From: Chryseobacterium angstadtii | GTDB taxonomy: Bacteria > Bacteroidota > Bacteroidia > Flavobacteriales > Weeksellaceae | NCBI RefSeq assembly: GCF_001045465.1 | Contig: NZ_LFND01000001.1 | Span: 62,001 to 126,000 of the forward strand | Reading direction: 5' to 3' | DNA: 64,000 nt | Shown: in pieces, positions 33,437 through 42,524 of the stretch | Layout of the letters: every line of letters starts with the position of its first letter | Numbering within the stretch: the first letter of the stretch is position 1 | The notes under the pieces: model-generated | The model's input: only the letters and a program-made list of their open reading frames with translations | Told to the model about the DNA's origin: nothing | Databases searched by the model: none | Position numbers and translations under genes: made by a program

Positions 33437-34453
33437 ATGAAAAAACTATTGTTTGGAATCCTGGTAATAGGTGCATTATCTGCTTGTAACAGCGACAACG
33501 TGTCCAATCAGGAAGAAATGTCCCAAAACTCAGAGATTCCTACCACCAATGCCACATCAAAGAGAGTCTGCCCTTCTGATCTTCTAAGAGAGAAAGCTCT
33601 TAAAAATAATCCTGAACTGAGAGCCAGATATGAAGCCAATGAATTACAGGCTGAAAAATTCTCAAAAGATGTTATGATGGGCAAAGTACTGGCAGACGGA
33701 ACTGTTGAAATCCCGGTTGTTTTAAATGTGATCTATAACACATCGCCCCAAAACATTTCCGATGCGAGAATTGCAGAACAAATTGCTATATTGAATACAG
33801 ACTATGGAGCAACCAACTCTGATATTAACAAAATACCATCTGAATTCAAGCCTGCTGCTGCCGGAGATGTGAAAATCCGTTTCAAACTGGTGGCAACCAA
33901 CCGTAAGCAAAGCTCAAAAACAGGTTGGAAAATTGATCTGGACGAAATGAAGAAATCGAGTACAGGAGGTATTGATACCACTAATCCTACAAAAAACATG
34001 AATGTATGGATTGTTAATTCTATCCTTGATGAGAACGGAGTTCCAGGAATATTAGGATATGCAACTTCTCCTGAATCTGTCGGGTTATGGTATGACGGTC
34101 TTGTAATAGGTTGCCAATATTTCGGAAAAACAGGCGCTTCGGCTCCATTTAACCTGGGAAGAACCGTTACACACGAAGTAGGTCATTATTTAAACTTACC
34201 TCACATCTGGGGGCCTTCAGATGCAGGATGCCTGACTGATTATTCTAATGACACCCCTGATTCTCCCGGTCCTAACTACGGAACACCAACCTATCCTTTA
34301 TACAAAACTTGTGGAGGAGTAAGCCGTTCTCAAATGTTTATGAATTATATGGATTATGTGGATGACAAAATGATGTTTATGTTCTCCGCCAATCAGAAAA
34401 CAAGAATGCAGGCTGTAGTAGCCGCAGCAGGTCCAAGAGCCGGATTGAGATAA
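33437..34453 (+). CDS. M43-family zinc metalloprotease lipoprotein, copy 3
   Basis: 338 residues, the same length as copy 2 and matching it along most of its length. It has lipobox LSAC, a prodomain, HEVGHYLNLPHIWG, and MFMNYMDYVDDKMMF. It likely arose by tandem duplication together with its downstream hairpin. Substrates are unknown; M43 enzymes such as pappalysins and cytophagalysins cut proteins outside the cell. Differences from copy 2 cluster in the prodomain and in the loop before the last Cys. Confidence 0.92.
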   Translation: MKKLLFGILVIGALSACNSDNVSNQEEMSQNSEIPTTNATSKRVCPSDLLREKALKNNPELRARYEANELQAEKFSKDVMMGKVLADGTVEIPVVLNVIYNTSPQNISDARIAEQIAILNTDYGATNSDINKIPSEFKPAAAGDVKIRFKLVATNRKQSSKTGWKIDLDEMKKSSTGGIDTTNPTKNMNVWIVNSILDENGVPGILGYATSPESVGLWYDGLVIGCQYFGKTGASAPFNLGRTVTHEVGHYLNLPHIWGPSDAGCLTDYSNDTPDSPGPNYGTPTYPLYKTCGGVSRSQMFMNYMDYVDDKMMFMFSANQKTRMQAVVAAAGPRAGLR

Positions 34454-34492
34454 TAAAAGTAAAATGATTTTAAATAATGAAGAGCCTGAATG

Positions 34493-34519
34493 AATATTCA
34501 GGCTTTTTTATTAAACCCT
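34493..34519 (+). terminator. Terminator of M43 copy 3
   Basis: AGCCTGAA (34493-34500) pairs with TTCAGGCT (34507-34514), then a T-run. It is nearly identical to the hairpin after copy 2, including the flanking TAAATAATGAA. Confidence 0.9.
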
Positions 34520-34710
34520 ATAAGACACAGAAATGCACAATAGGCAAGCTCCTGAAATCAAATTAACACAATATCATAATTTTCTCTAATTTATTATGAC
34601 AAACATAATTATTCAAAGAAAAAAATACCAATTAATTACCAAAATACTAAATAAACTATTGCGTAATAATTAACAATTATTTAATTTCATCTTCCAAAAC
34701 TTGAAAATTT

Positions 34711-35715
34711 ATGAAAAAACTATTATTCGGCGTGATTGCTCTAAGCTTCATAACAGCTTGTAACAGCGACAACATTTCTAATCAAAATGAAAATCCCGCC
34801 AACGACAACACTTCTTCATCTGATCTGGCAAAAAGAGGCTGCGCATCTGAAGAGGTAAGACAAGAGGCTTTAAACAGCAATGCAGAACTCAGACAAAGAT
34901 TAGCTACTCTGGAAACAAACACAGAGAAATTTACTAATGATTTAAAAGCCGGAAAAGTTCTCCCGGACGGAAGTATAGAAATTCCGGTTGTTGTCAATGT
35001 ACTTTACAAAACAACGGCAGAAAATGTTTCTGATGCGAGAATTGCAGAGCAGATCAGCGTTCTGAATGCAGACTTCGGCGGAACAAACACAGACATTAAT
35101 AAAATCCCTTCTGAATTCCAGGCTGTAAGCGCAGGCAATACGCAGGTAAAATTCAGATTGGTGAATACCATAAGAAAAGCAACAAGCAAATCAAGCTGGG
35201 CAACCAACGATGATATGAAGAAAGCCTCAAAAGGTGGCATTGATGCTACCAGCCCAGCCAATTACTTAAACATTTGGATTGTTGGAAAAATGACCAGCCA
35301 GGGAAAAACTATTCTTGGATATGCCACATTCCCTGAATCTGCAGGATTGTGGAATGACGGTGTAGCTATTGCCGCTCCTTATTTTGGAAAAACCGGAGCA
35401 TCATCACCTTTCAACCTGGGAAGAACCGCAACACACGAGGTGGGGCATTATTTAAACCTGAGACATATCTGGGGAGATGCAAACTGTGGCAATGATCAGG
35501 TTTCAGATACACCTACACAAACTACTGCGAATTACGGAAAGCCGTCATACCCGCTATACAATACCTGTAGTGGTGTTCAAAGATCTGTAATGTTTATGAA
35601 TTATATGGATTATGTAGATGACGCCGCAATGTTCATGTTCTCTGCAGGACAAAAGACAAGAGTGCAGTCGGTATTAGCTTCTAACGGGGCCAGATCCGGA
35701 TTAAGACTTTATTAA
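34711..35715 (+). CDS. M43-family zinc metalloprotease lipoprotein, copy 4
   Basis: 334 residues with lipobox TAC (Cys17, CNSDNISNQNEN), a prodomain and HEVGHYLNLRHIWGDANCGND, which here follows copy 1 rather than copies 2 and 3. The Met-turn MFMNYMDYVDD is intact. All zinc ligands are present. It therefore looks intermediate between copy 1 and the copy 2/3 pair. It converges on the M1 peptidase gene through a shared bidirectional terminator. Confidence 0.92.
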   Translation: MKKLLFGVIALSFITACNSDNISNQNENPANDNTSSSDLAKRGCASEEVRQEALNSNAELRQRLATLETNTEKFTNDLKAGKVLPDGSIEIPVVVNVLYKTTAENVSDARIAEQISVLNADFGGTNTDINKIPSEFQAVSAGNTQVKFRLVNTIRKATSKSSWATNDDMKKASKGGIDATSPANYLNIWIVGKMTSQGKTILGYATFPESAGLWNDGVAIAAPYFGKTGASSPFNLGRTATHEVGHYLNLRHIWGDANCGNDQVSDTPTQTTANYGKPSYPLYNTCSGVQRSVMFMNYMDYVDDAAMFMFSAGQKTRVQSVLASNGARSGLRLY

Positions 35716-35736
35716 TATCTACATTAATTTCAATAA

Positions 35737-35765
35737 AAAAAGCCTGAATTTATATTCAGGCTTTT
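35737..35765. terminator. Bidirectional terminator between M43 copy 4 and the M1 peptidase
   Basis: AAAAAGCCTGAA is followed by TTTATA and TTCAGGCTTTT: the same AGCCTGAA stem as after copies 2 and 3, with A-run and T-run on either side, so it can stop both convergent genes. Confidence 0.85.
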
Positions 35766-35769
35766 GATT

Positions 35770-37635
35770 TTATAAAGGTTTTGTATTATTTTCCGGCGTG
35801 TAATCCATAAAAATATCCCCGTCTAAAGTAACTGATTTTACTTTCTTCTTAATCGGAACCGTAAGATCTGTCTGTTTTTGATTTTTCTCCCAAATACCGG
35901 GCGAGAAATGCAATTTTTCTACAGATCCGTCCTCATAATTCAAAACAGCATCAAACGGAATGGCAAATCCTCCTGTATTATCTACATTCACAGTAAGAAG
36001 ATCGTTTAGCTGTGAAGCACCCGTTATCTTTAAATCGATATAATTATTACTGTAAAACCAGTTTTGAAAGAACCAGTTTAAATTTTTACCGGAACCCGTA
36101 TTCATAGAATTGAAATAATCCCACGGAACGGGATGCTTGCCGTTCCAGTTATTCATATAGTGCAGCAATGCTTTTTTAAAAAGATCATCACCCAGGTAGT
36201 CTTTCAATGCCAGATAAGACAGTGATGCTTTTACATAAGAATTATTTCCGTATCCGGCTCCGCTCACCTGTGTACTCATGGTAATGATTGGCTGGTCCTG
36301 TTCAGCAGAGGGATCTTTAATCCATTTTTTAACTCTGAAATTCTTATAAAATTCTTTGGCTGCCGCTTCTCCGTTTTCGTCAATTCCGATCAGATATTCA
36401 AGAGTCGTTGCCCAACCTTCATCCATAAAAGCATAACGGGTTTCGTTGATTCCCATATAAAAAGGGAAATATGTGTGTGCAATCTCATGATCTGCTGTAA
36501 GTCTTGCATCACGAAGGTCATCAGGAATACTGGTGTCATTAATCATCATAGGATATTCCATGTCTGCATATCCTTGAATAGCAGTCATCACATTATAAGG
36601 ATATTCTACTCCCGGCCATTTTTTTGAGAACCAGTCCAGATTATAGCGCATCCAGTCTACATACTGTTCAAAATCTTTGGCACCGGCTTTATATCCTGCC
36701 TGAACACTGGCTCTTTTTGTTTTCAACTGAACACTTGCCGCATCCCACATATAATGGTTGCTCAATGCAAAACAAAAATCTGTAATATGGCTGGCCTTAA
36801 ATTTCCAGACATTCCATTTATTCTGTTTCGTTACTTTTCCGGATTTCATTTCCTGTTCAGAAGCAATATGAATCAGTTTATCACTTTTAAGAGAGGATTT
36901 ATATCTTTTTAAATACTCCGGCTGAAGTACGGCATCAGGATTCAGAAAATCTCCGGTAGCCCAAACCACAAAGTTTTTGGGAGCAGAAATGCTAAAATTA
37001 TAATCATTAAAATCATTATAAAACTCCTGCCTGTCCGAATGGGGAAGCATATCCCATCCGTTATAATCGTCATAAACTGAAATTCTGGGGAAAGAATAGG
37101 CTACATAAAAAGTTTCCGGATCTATCTGCCCTTCTCTTCCACTCTGTACAGAAAGCGGGTATTCCCATTCAATTTTCACTTCAGCTTTTGCTCCGGCCTT
37201 GAGTGCTTTATTTAGTTTTACTTTTTCTACAGTTCCCCAATCATCACTATTGACCCCATATTTTTCACCATTAACGATGAAAGATTTGATATGAAGACCT
37301 GAAGACAGAAAATCTTTGGATACAAAACCCGATCTTGGGGATTGCGGCTTATGAAGATTGTTCACAAATCTGACAGCCAGTTCCTGAAGTTCATCCGGAC
37401 TATTGTTGCTGTACGTGATTGTCTCCTTTCCTAAGACCGTTTTAGTGGCAGCATCCACTTTTACCTCTACATTATAAATTCCTTTATTCTGCCAGTAGTT
37501 CTTACCCGGAGCACCAGACACATCACGGGTTCCTTTTTCATAGGCTTTTTTAATATTTCTTGGCATATAGAGCTCCTGAGCAGAAAACTGTTGTATAAAA
37601 ACAGTTGCTATCACTGCACAAAGAAATCGTTTCAT
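35770..37635 (-). CDS. M1-family metallopeptidase, exported
   Basis: A 621-residue aminopeptidase-like enzyme with a signal peptide (MKRFLCAVIATVFIQQFSAQ). The gluzincin motif HEIAHTYFPFYMGINETRYAFMDE gives the two His and the distal Glu ligand of zinc. The N-terminal beta domain and the C-terminal region are short compared with full M1 aminopeptidases, as in many Bacteroidetes members. It probably acts in the periplasm or at the surface on peptides. It is paralogous to the M1 gene at 43655-45853. Confidence 0.88.
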   Translation of the reverse strand: MKRFLCAVIATVFIQQFSAQELYMPRNIKKAYEKGTRDVSGAPGKNYWQNKGIYNVEVKVDAATKTVLGKETITYSNNSPDELQELAVRFVNNLHKPQSPRSGFVSKDFLSSGLHIKSFIVNGEKYGVNSDDWGTVEKVKLNKALKAGAKAEVKIEWEYPLSVQSGREGQIDPETFYVAYSFPRISVYDDYNGWDMLPHSDRQEFYNDFNDYNFSISAPKNFVVWATGDFLNPDAVLQPEYLKRYKSSLKSDKLIHIASEQEMKSGKVTKQNKWNVWKFKASHITDFCFALSNHYMWDAASVQLKTKRASVQAGYKAGAKDFEQYVDWMRYNLDWFSKKWPGVEYPYNVMTAIQGYADMEYPMMINDTSIPDDLRDARLTADHEIAHTYFPFYMGINETRYAFMDEGWATTLEYLIGIDENGEAAAKEFYKNFRVKKWIKDPSAEQDQPIITMSTQVSGAGYGNNSYVKASLSYLALKDYLGDDLFKKALLHYMNNWNGKHPVPWDYFNSMNTGSGKNLNWFFQNWFYSNNYIDLKITGASQLNDLLTVNVDNTGGFAIPFDAVLNYEDGSVEKLHFSPGIWEKNQKQTDLTVPIKKKVKSVTLDGDIFMDYTPENNTKPL

Positions 37636-38015
37636 ATCTCTAATTTTTAAAAATAAGTATCAAAATTAGCAAAAATGTAACAGGACGTGCTTATTTCTTT
37701 TATAATAATGTTTTATGGGTGGAAAGAATTTTAGATTTTAGACAGCAGATGTCAGATATCAGACGCCAGATGGGAAATGAGGGATAGAGATAGGGCAAAT
37801 GTCACTGGTGAAATCTGTTGCGCCTGTAAATGGTGGCTTCGGGAGCCTCAGCCACCAGGTATTTGCCCTATATTCAATATTTTTCAGATCGGTAAACTCT
37901 CAAACTCGCCAATTGATAACATTCAAACCCCGTATTCCGAAACCCAAACTAGTAAAACCCGCAACTCTCAAACCCTAAAACGCTCTCACCCCGAAACCCG
38001 CATCCCGCAGCGCGA
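37636..38015. other. 380-bp spacer with no gene, repeat-rich
   Basis: It holds CAGAT-like short repeats (CAGATGTCAGATATCAGACG, about 37745-37770), a structured element at 37790-37871, and a C-rich tail with recurring AAACCC units (37920-38010). An open frame at 37777-38073 crosses these repeats and is rejected as a gene. Confidence 0.6.
37790..37871. repeat. Structured intergenic element with nested stems
   Basis: Outer arms ATAGGGCAAAT (37790-37800) and ATTTGCCCTAT (37861-37871) are perfect. Next inward, CTGGTG pairs with CACCAG. Inside, GGTGGCT pairs with AGCCACC. The element is more GC-rich than its surroundings and looks like a dispersed non-coding repeat; no transposase is nearby. Confidence 0.75.
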
Positions 38016-40388
38016 TCACAGCCTATCCTGCTCGTCCGTTTTCTTTATCGTTTTCGCATTCTTCACAGACTGATTTCCGAAATTAAATTTAAGAGAAAGA
38101 GTAAAGCCCTGATTATCCGAATAATCCAGAAAATAATTATCCTGATTGGCATATTTTGTACTTACCTTCTGCCCCATTGTTCTGAATATATCATTGAAAA
38201 TAAGAGAAGCTTCCAGCTTTTTATCAAAAAATTTACGGTTCATGACGAAATAGGCGGACCAAGCACTGGAAATTCTGAACGTTCCCTGTATTCCCGGCGA
38301 ATAATACTTATGCCCCGCTTCCACTTTCCAGTCACTGCTTTTATCCAGCGTAAAACCTGTTGAAATATTGGAAACCCAGTTCCATACTTTGTTTTTATAG
38401 AGAAGGCCATCCGTACCTTTAAAATAATTTTCGTTGTGTTCCAGATTTTCAGACAGAATCAATGTCCACCAGGGTTTGATCTGAAAATTTTTGTAGAGAC
38501 TTCCTCCAAAAGCCTGTCCTTTTTCGATATTGGTAAAATAATAGATCAGACTGTTTGTACTGGGTTCCTGATATGAAATTTCCATGGAAGGATAAATCTC
38601 TTTACGGTAATACAGATCCAGATTCCAGCCTTTCCAGGAATAGGTAAGATTCAGATTGTGAATAATAGTTGCCTTCAGTTTTGGATCTCCCTGATAATAA
38701 GAGAATAAATTGTAATAGGATTTAGCAGGATTTAACCAGGAATAAGAAGGTCTGCTGATTCTTTTCCCGTAAGACAACCCGAATTCATGCTTACTTTCTG
38801 TCGAATATTGAGCATAAAAAGTGGGAAAAAGATTCCAGTAATTATTTTTATTAAGCTCATAAGGTTCAGAAACTATTCCTTCCAGGTCTGTCATTTCTGC
38901 ACGGAGTCCGCCTTTAAAATTCCATCGGCCAAGATTGTAAGCTAATGAAGAATACACTGCAAAATTGTGTTCTTTATAATCGAAGATACTGCTCTTCTCG
39001 GGTCTGTATTGCAGTATCCCATTTTCGTTGTCTGAAAAATCGAGGCCGCTTTGTGTTTTCACGAAACTATACTTTACACCGGATTCAAATTCCAGTTTTT
39101 TATCTTTCCACTGATAATCAGCCTGTGTAGAATACAACTTAACATCTGCTTTATTTTGAGTGAGAAAATTATCATTCCGTGGTGCTTCTCCTGCAAAATT
39201 CAGGTGGGTAAGTACATTCTGATATTTATCCGCATTATTTCCGGTAAAATAACTGATCCATGAAAGACTGCTCTTTTTATTCAACTTTCTATCCACCTGA
39301 AAGCTCAGTGAGTTGTTGATTGTACGGGATCGATGATCATTAATGGTAGTATAATCAGACTCAGGGATATCCTGGTTGTTATAAATCAAAGTAGGTACAA
39401 CATAGGTTCCATAGGATTTGGGACTGAAAAATCCTGAATAATTAAGACTCAGATTAGTAAGACTGTCTATTTCATATTCCGCATTGAAATTCACGGTATT
39501 CTGAGCCTTGTTTTTATCTTTCCGGTTCATGATACTCACCCATCTGGTCTGGCTTTCCTGATAGTTTACATAATCTGTACCTTCACGGTAATACGTCCCT
39601 GAACCTCGGTAATAGCTTCCCATCAAAGAAAGCTTGTCTTTTTTATAATATTGAGATATCCCCGCAACCCCTTTCGCATACTGCGTCTGAACATATTTGG
39701 AAAATATTGTCCCGCGGTAGCCTTCTATTTTATTTTTCTTCATAATAATATTCAGAACTGCACTACCCGATGCTTCATATTTTGCAGGCGGATTGGTAAT
39801 GACTTCTACAGATTTAATTTCGTCTCCCTGCGTATTTTCAAGGAAGTTTTTAAGCTCTTCTCCTGTCAGCATTACTTTTTTATCATTAATGGTCACAAGA
39901 ATTCCTGTACCTCCTTTAATGGCGATCACATCATTATTAATGGTCACATTCGGAGTTTTCTTCAGAATTTCCCATGCATTGAGTGAAGATATATTGCTGT
40001 TTTCCACATTAAATTCCAGTCGGTCTACCTTTCTGGTGACCACAGGTTTCTGTTTGGTTATAACAACACCTTCAATTTCCCGGGACTTTTTTTTGAGCAT
40101 GATTTTTAACAATCCATTTTCCTGTTGAGTGCCTATTATTTCCTCAAAAGGTTCATAACCGTTTTTTTTGATCATGATTTTTACAGAATCCACAGCAATT
40201 CCTTCCAGACTGAAATTTCCTTCTGCATCTGTTTTTATCGCTTTGATGAGTTCATTCTTCAAATTATAAGCTTCAATATCAGCAGAAGATATTTTCCCGT
40301 TGTCCGCATCCGTTACTGAACCTTTAATGGTCTGATTCTGGGCAGACAGCATCATAGGAAACAGCAGTAAAATAAAAAATTTATACAT
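38016..40388 (-). CDS. TonB-dependent-receptor-like outer membrane beta-barrel protein
   Basis: A 790-residue outer-membrane protein. A signal peptide (MYKFFILLLFPMMLSAQ) is followed by a carboxypeptidase-regulatory-like beta-sandwich (about residues 20-95, GSVTDADNGKISSADIEA), a plug-like domain with VEVITNPPAKYEASGSAVLNIIMKK, and an OMP_b-brl_3 barrel of about 550 residues ending in the aromatic strand TLSLKFNFGN. The substrate is unknown. It is divergent from a two-component system 136 bp away, which may control it. Confidence 0.88.
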   Translation of the reverse strand: MYKFFILLLFPMMLSAQNQTIKGSVTDADNGKISSADIEAYNLKNELIKAIKTDAEGNFSLEGIAVDSVKIMIKKNGYEPFEEIIGTQQENGLLKIMLKKKSREIEGVVITKQKPVVTRKVDRLEFNVENSNISSLNAWEILKKTPNVTINNDVIAIKGGTGILVTINDKKVMLTGEELKNFLENTQGDEIKSVEVITNPPAKYEASGSAVLNIIMKKNKIEGYRGTIFSKYVQTQYAKGVAGISQYYKKDKLSLMGSYYRGSGTYYREGTDYVNYQESQTRWVSIMNRKDKNKAQNTVNFNAEYEIDSLTNLSLNYSGFFSPKSYGTYVVPTLIYNNQDIPESDYTTINDHRSRTINNSLSFQVDRKLNKKSSLSWISYFTGNNADKYQNVLTHLNFAGEAPRNDNFLTQNKADVKLYSTQADYQWKDKKLEFESGVKYSFVKTQSGLDFSDNENGILQYRPEKSSIFDYKEHNFAVYSSLAYNLGRWNFKGGLRAEMTDLEGIVSEPYELNKNNYWNLFPTFYAQYSTESKHEFGLSYGKRISRPSYSWLNPAKSYYNLFSYYQGDPKLKATIIHNLNLTYSWKGWNLDLYYRKEIYPSMEISYQEPSTNSLIYYFTNIEKGQAFGGSLYKNFQIKPWWTLILSENLEHNENYFKGTDGLLYKNKVWNWVSNISTGFTLDKSSDWKVEAGHKYYSPGIQGTFRISSAWSAYFVMNRKFFDKKLEASLIFNDIFRTMGQKVSTKYANQDNYFLDYSDNQGFTLSLKFNFGNQSVKNAKTIKKTDEQDRL

Positions 40389-40524
40389 AATTGATTTTGA
40401 AAAGCATGACTATTTTTCTGCTTTACGGTTCAAAATTCAATATTTGCAGAGAAAATTTCGGTTAATGAAAGGTTAATGATGGGTTAATGCTTTCAAGGGG
40501 AAAGTCTAAAGCTTTATCTTTGTT

Positions 40525-41844
40525 TTGATGATATCCAAAAGCAAATATCTTATCGCACTTTTTGCTGCACTGTTCCTGCTTCTGCTGGGAATACAGGTCT
40601 TTTTTATGTACAAAACCTATCAGGTGAAGGAACGCGAAATCTACAGAACCGTGCATGAAGGACTTACCAACTACACGGACAGGCTGGAAGATCTGGGAGG
40701 CATGAAAAGCAGGAATGATGATACCATTCATAAGATTCTGATCCGATATCACGACAAAAAAATCAGTAAAAAAGATTTCCTGGCCTATTTTGAAAGGAAC
40801 AGAAAAGATAATGAAAAGCATTTAAGCCAGTATGTGGATCAGCGTTTTAAAAAAGAAGGCTATAAAATAGCTACAAAAACGGAATACATCTCTATTATTT
40901 ATATTCCGGACAGCACCCGCCTGATTGATGCGCCGATTACCCTGTACGAAACGAAAAATAAAGTCACTAATTCTAAAATTTCCAATACCGGCAAATGGGA
41001 AACCTCATCAAAATCCACGACTGACGGTGATGGCCCGGCCAGAGATGATTCATTTTTTGTAAAAAGCAATACCGGTTTTGAAATCTTAAATATCAAAACC
41101 ATTATATTTAAGGAGCTTGCCTTGCTTACCATTTCCTGCATCGCTATTCTTGCGAGTGTTCTGCTGCTTTATATTTTTACGGTTAAAAATTTAGCACGGC
41201 AACAGAAACAGGTAGAAGTTCTCCACACTGTTGTGGATAATATTTCCCATGAATTTAAAACCCCGATCGCCACTTTGAAAATTGCTTCTAAAGCTTTAAA
41301 AAAGGAATGGAATCCGGAAACCCTCCCTCTGATTGACCGGCAGATCGGCCGTCTTGAAAATCTGATGCTCCAGCTTCATACCGATGAAACTTCCGCCGAA
41401 ATGGCTTCAATACAGCCTGAAGACTGGAATTTCTTTATACAGGATCTTGCTTTTACTTACCCTGAAACAGATTTCCAACTCACTAATCAGGTTTCAGAGC
41501 CGCTTCCTTTTGATAAAAATCTGATGGAAACGGTCATCAAAAATCTTTGTGAAAACAGTGTAAAATACGGTTCATCCCAGATAATGATCAACCTCAGCAC
41601 AACTGCTCAGCATCTTAAAATTGAGGTCTCTGACAATGGCTGCGGCATGGAGAAAAAAGAATTCGACTCCATTTTTGAGAAATTTTACAGAATCCAGTCT
41701 AATAACATCCACAATACCAAAGGGTTGGGACTTGGACTTTATTTCGTTAAAAAAATTGTGACCAAATATCAAGGCCACATAGATGTTTCCAGCCGTTCCA
41801 ATTCCGGGACTGCCTTTAAAATATCGTTACCTTATGAAAACTAA
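40525..41844 (+). CDS. Sensor histidine kinase (OmpR-partner type)
   Basis: A 439-residue membrane kinase. It has one N-terminal helix (about residues 8-30), a periplasmic region of about 160 residues without recognised motifs, and a second helix near residue 200 (LLTISCIAILASVLLLYIF). The HisKA box has His in VVDNISHEFKTPIATLK, and the HATPase has NLCENSVKYG, SDNGCGME and KGLGLGLYFVKK. Its last 11 bases overlap the response-regulator gene. It is divergent from the outer-membrane receptor gene. Confidence 0.9.
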   Translation: MMISKSKYLIALFAALFLLLLGIQVFFMYKTYQVKEREIYRTVHEGLTNYTDRLEDLGGMKSRNDDTIHKILIRYHDKKISKKDFLAYFERNRKDNEKHLSQYVDQRFKKEGYKIATKTEYISIIYIPDSTRLIDAPITLYETKNKVTNSKISNTGKWETSSKSTTDGDGPARDDSFFVKSNTGFEILNIKTIIFKELALLTISCIAILASVLLLYIFTVKNLARQQKQVEVLHTVVDNISHEFKTPIATLKIASKALKKEWNPETLPLIDRQIGRLENLMLQLHTDETSAEMASIQPEDWNFFIQDLAFTYPETDFQLTNQVSEPLPFDKNLMETVIKNLCENSVKYGSSQIMINLSTTAQHLKIEVSDNGCGMEKKEFDSIFEKFYRIQSNNIHNTKGLGLGLYFVKKIVTKYQGHIDVSSRSNSGTAFKISLPYEN

Positions 41845-42517
41845 GATTCTTTTAGCAGAAGACGATCCGGATTTCGGAATGATCCTGAAACAGTATCTTG
41901 AACTGGAAGATTTTGAGGTATCCTGGTTTCAGAATCCGGAAGAAGTTGTCAATATTTTAGGGAATGATTTTCCGTTTCATATTGGTATCCTTGATGTGAT
42001 GATGCCTTCAATGGATGGGTTTTCCCTGGCTAAACTGATTTTAAAGGAGAAAAGCAGCTTTCCTATACTTTTTCTGACGGCTAAAAATCAGAAAATCGAC
42101 CGTCTTATGGGGCTGAAGATCGGGGCAGACGATTATATCGCAAAACCCTGCGATCCTGAAGAACTTGTTTTAAGAATCAAAAATATCCTTAAAAGAACGC
42201 AACCTGTCCCGTCATCACAGATTAAAATGGGCAGTTATTTTCTGGATACGGAAAAATTACTGCTTTCCCATCCCGAAGGAAATATACGCCTTACCATCCG
42301 GGAACAGGAACTTCTTCTGTATCTACTGAAACACAACGGAACGATGATTAAAAGGGACGATATTCTGGACAATCTATGGGAAACCAATGATTATTTTACA
42401 GGAAGAAGTCTGGACGTATTCATCAGCAGACTGAGAAAATATTTTCTGAATGATCCCGCAGTAAAAATCCAATCCCTGAGAGGAATTGGATTTGAAGTCG
42501 ATTTTCCGGAAAACTGA
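41834..42517 (+). CDS. OmpR/PhoB-type response regulator
   Basis: About 227 residues from the ATG at 41834 (MKTKILLAEDDPDFG); the longer frame starting at 41783 would overlap the kinase much further and is rejected. The receiver has ED/D pocket residues, phospho-Asp in IGILDVMMPSMDG and Lys in IAKPCDPEEL. The C-terminal winged-helix domain ends LDVFISRLRKYFLNDPAVKIQSLRGIGFEVDF. It is the cognate partner of the kinase it overlaps. Confidence 0.92.
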   Translation: MKTKILLAEDDPDFGMILKQYLELEDFEVSWFQNPEEVVNILGNDFPFHIGILDVMMPSMDGFSLAKLILKEKSSFPILFLTAKNQKIDRLMGLKIGADDYIAKPCDPEELVLRIKNILKRTQPVPSSQIKMGSYFLDTEKLLLSHPEGNIRLTIREQELLLYLLKHNGTMIKRDDILDNLWETNDYFTGRSLDVFISRLRKYFLNDPAVKIQSLRGIGFEVDFPEN

Positions 42518-42524
42518 TTCCGTA

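Noticed and set aside
37777..38073. 98-codon open frame on the plus strand
   Set aside because: It is built from intergenic repeats and the C-rich tail and runs into the opposite-strand receptor gene; its composition is not protein-like.
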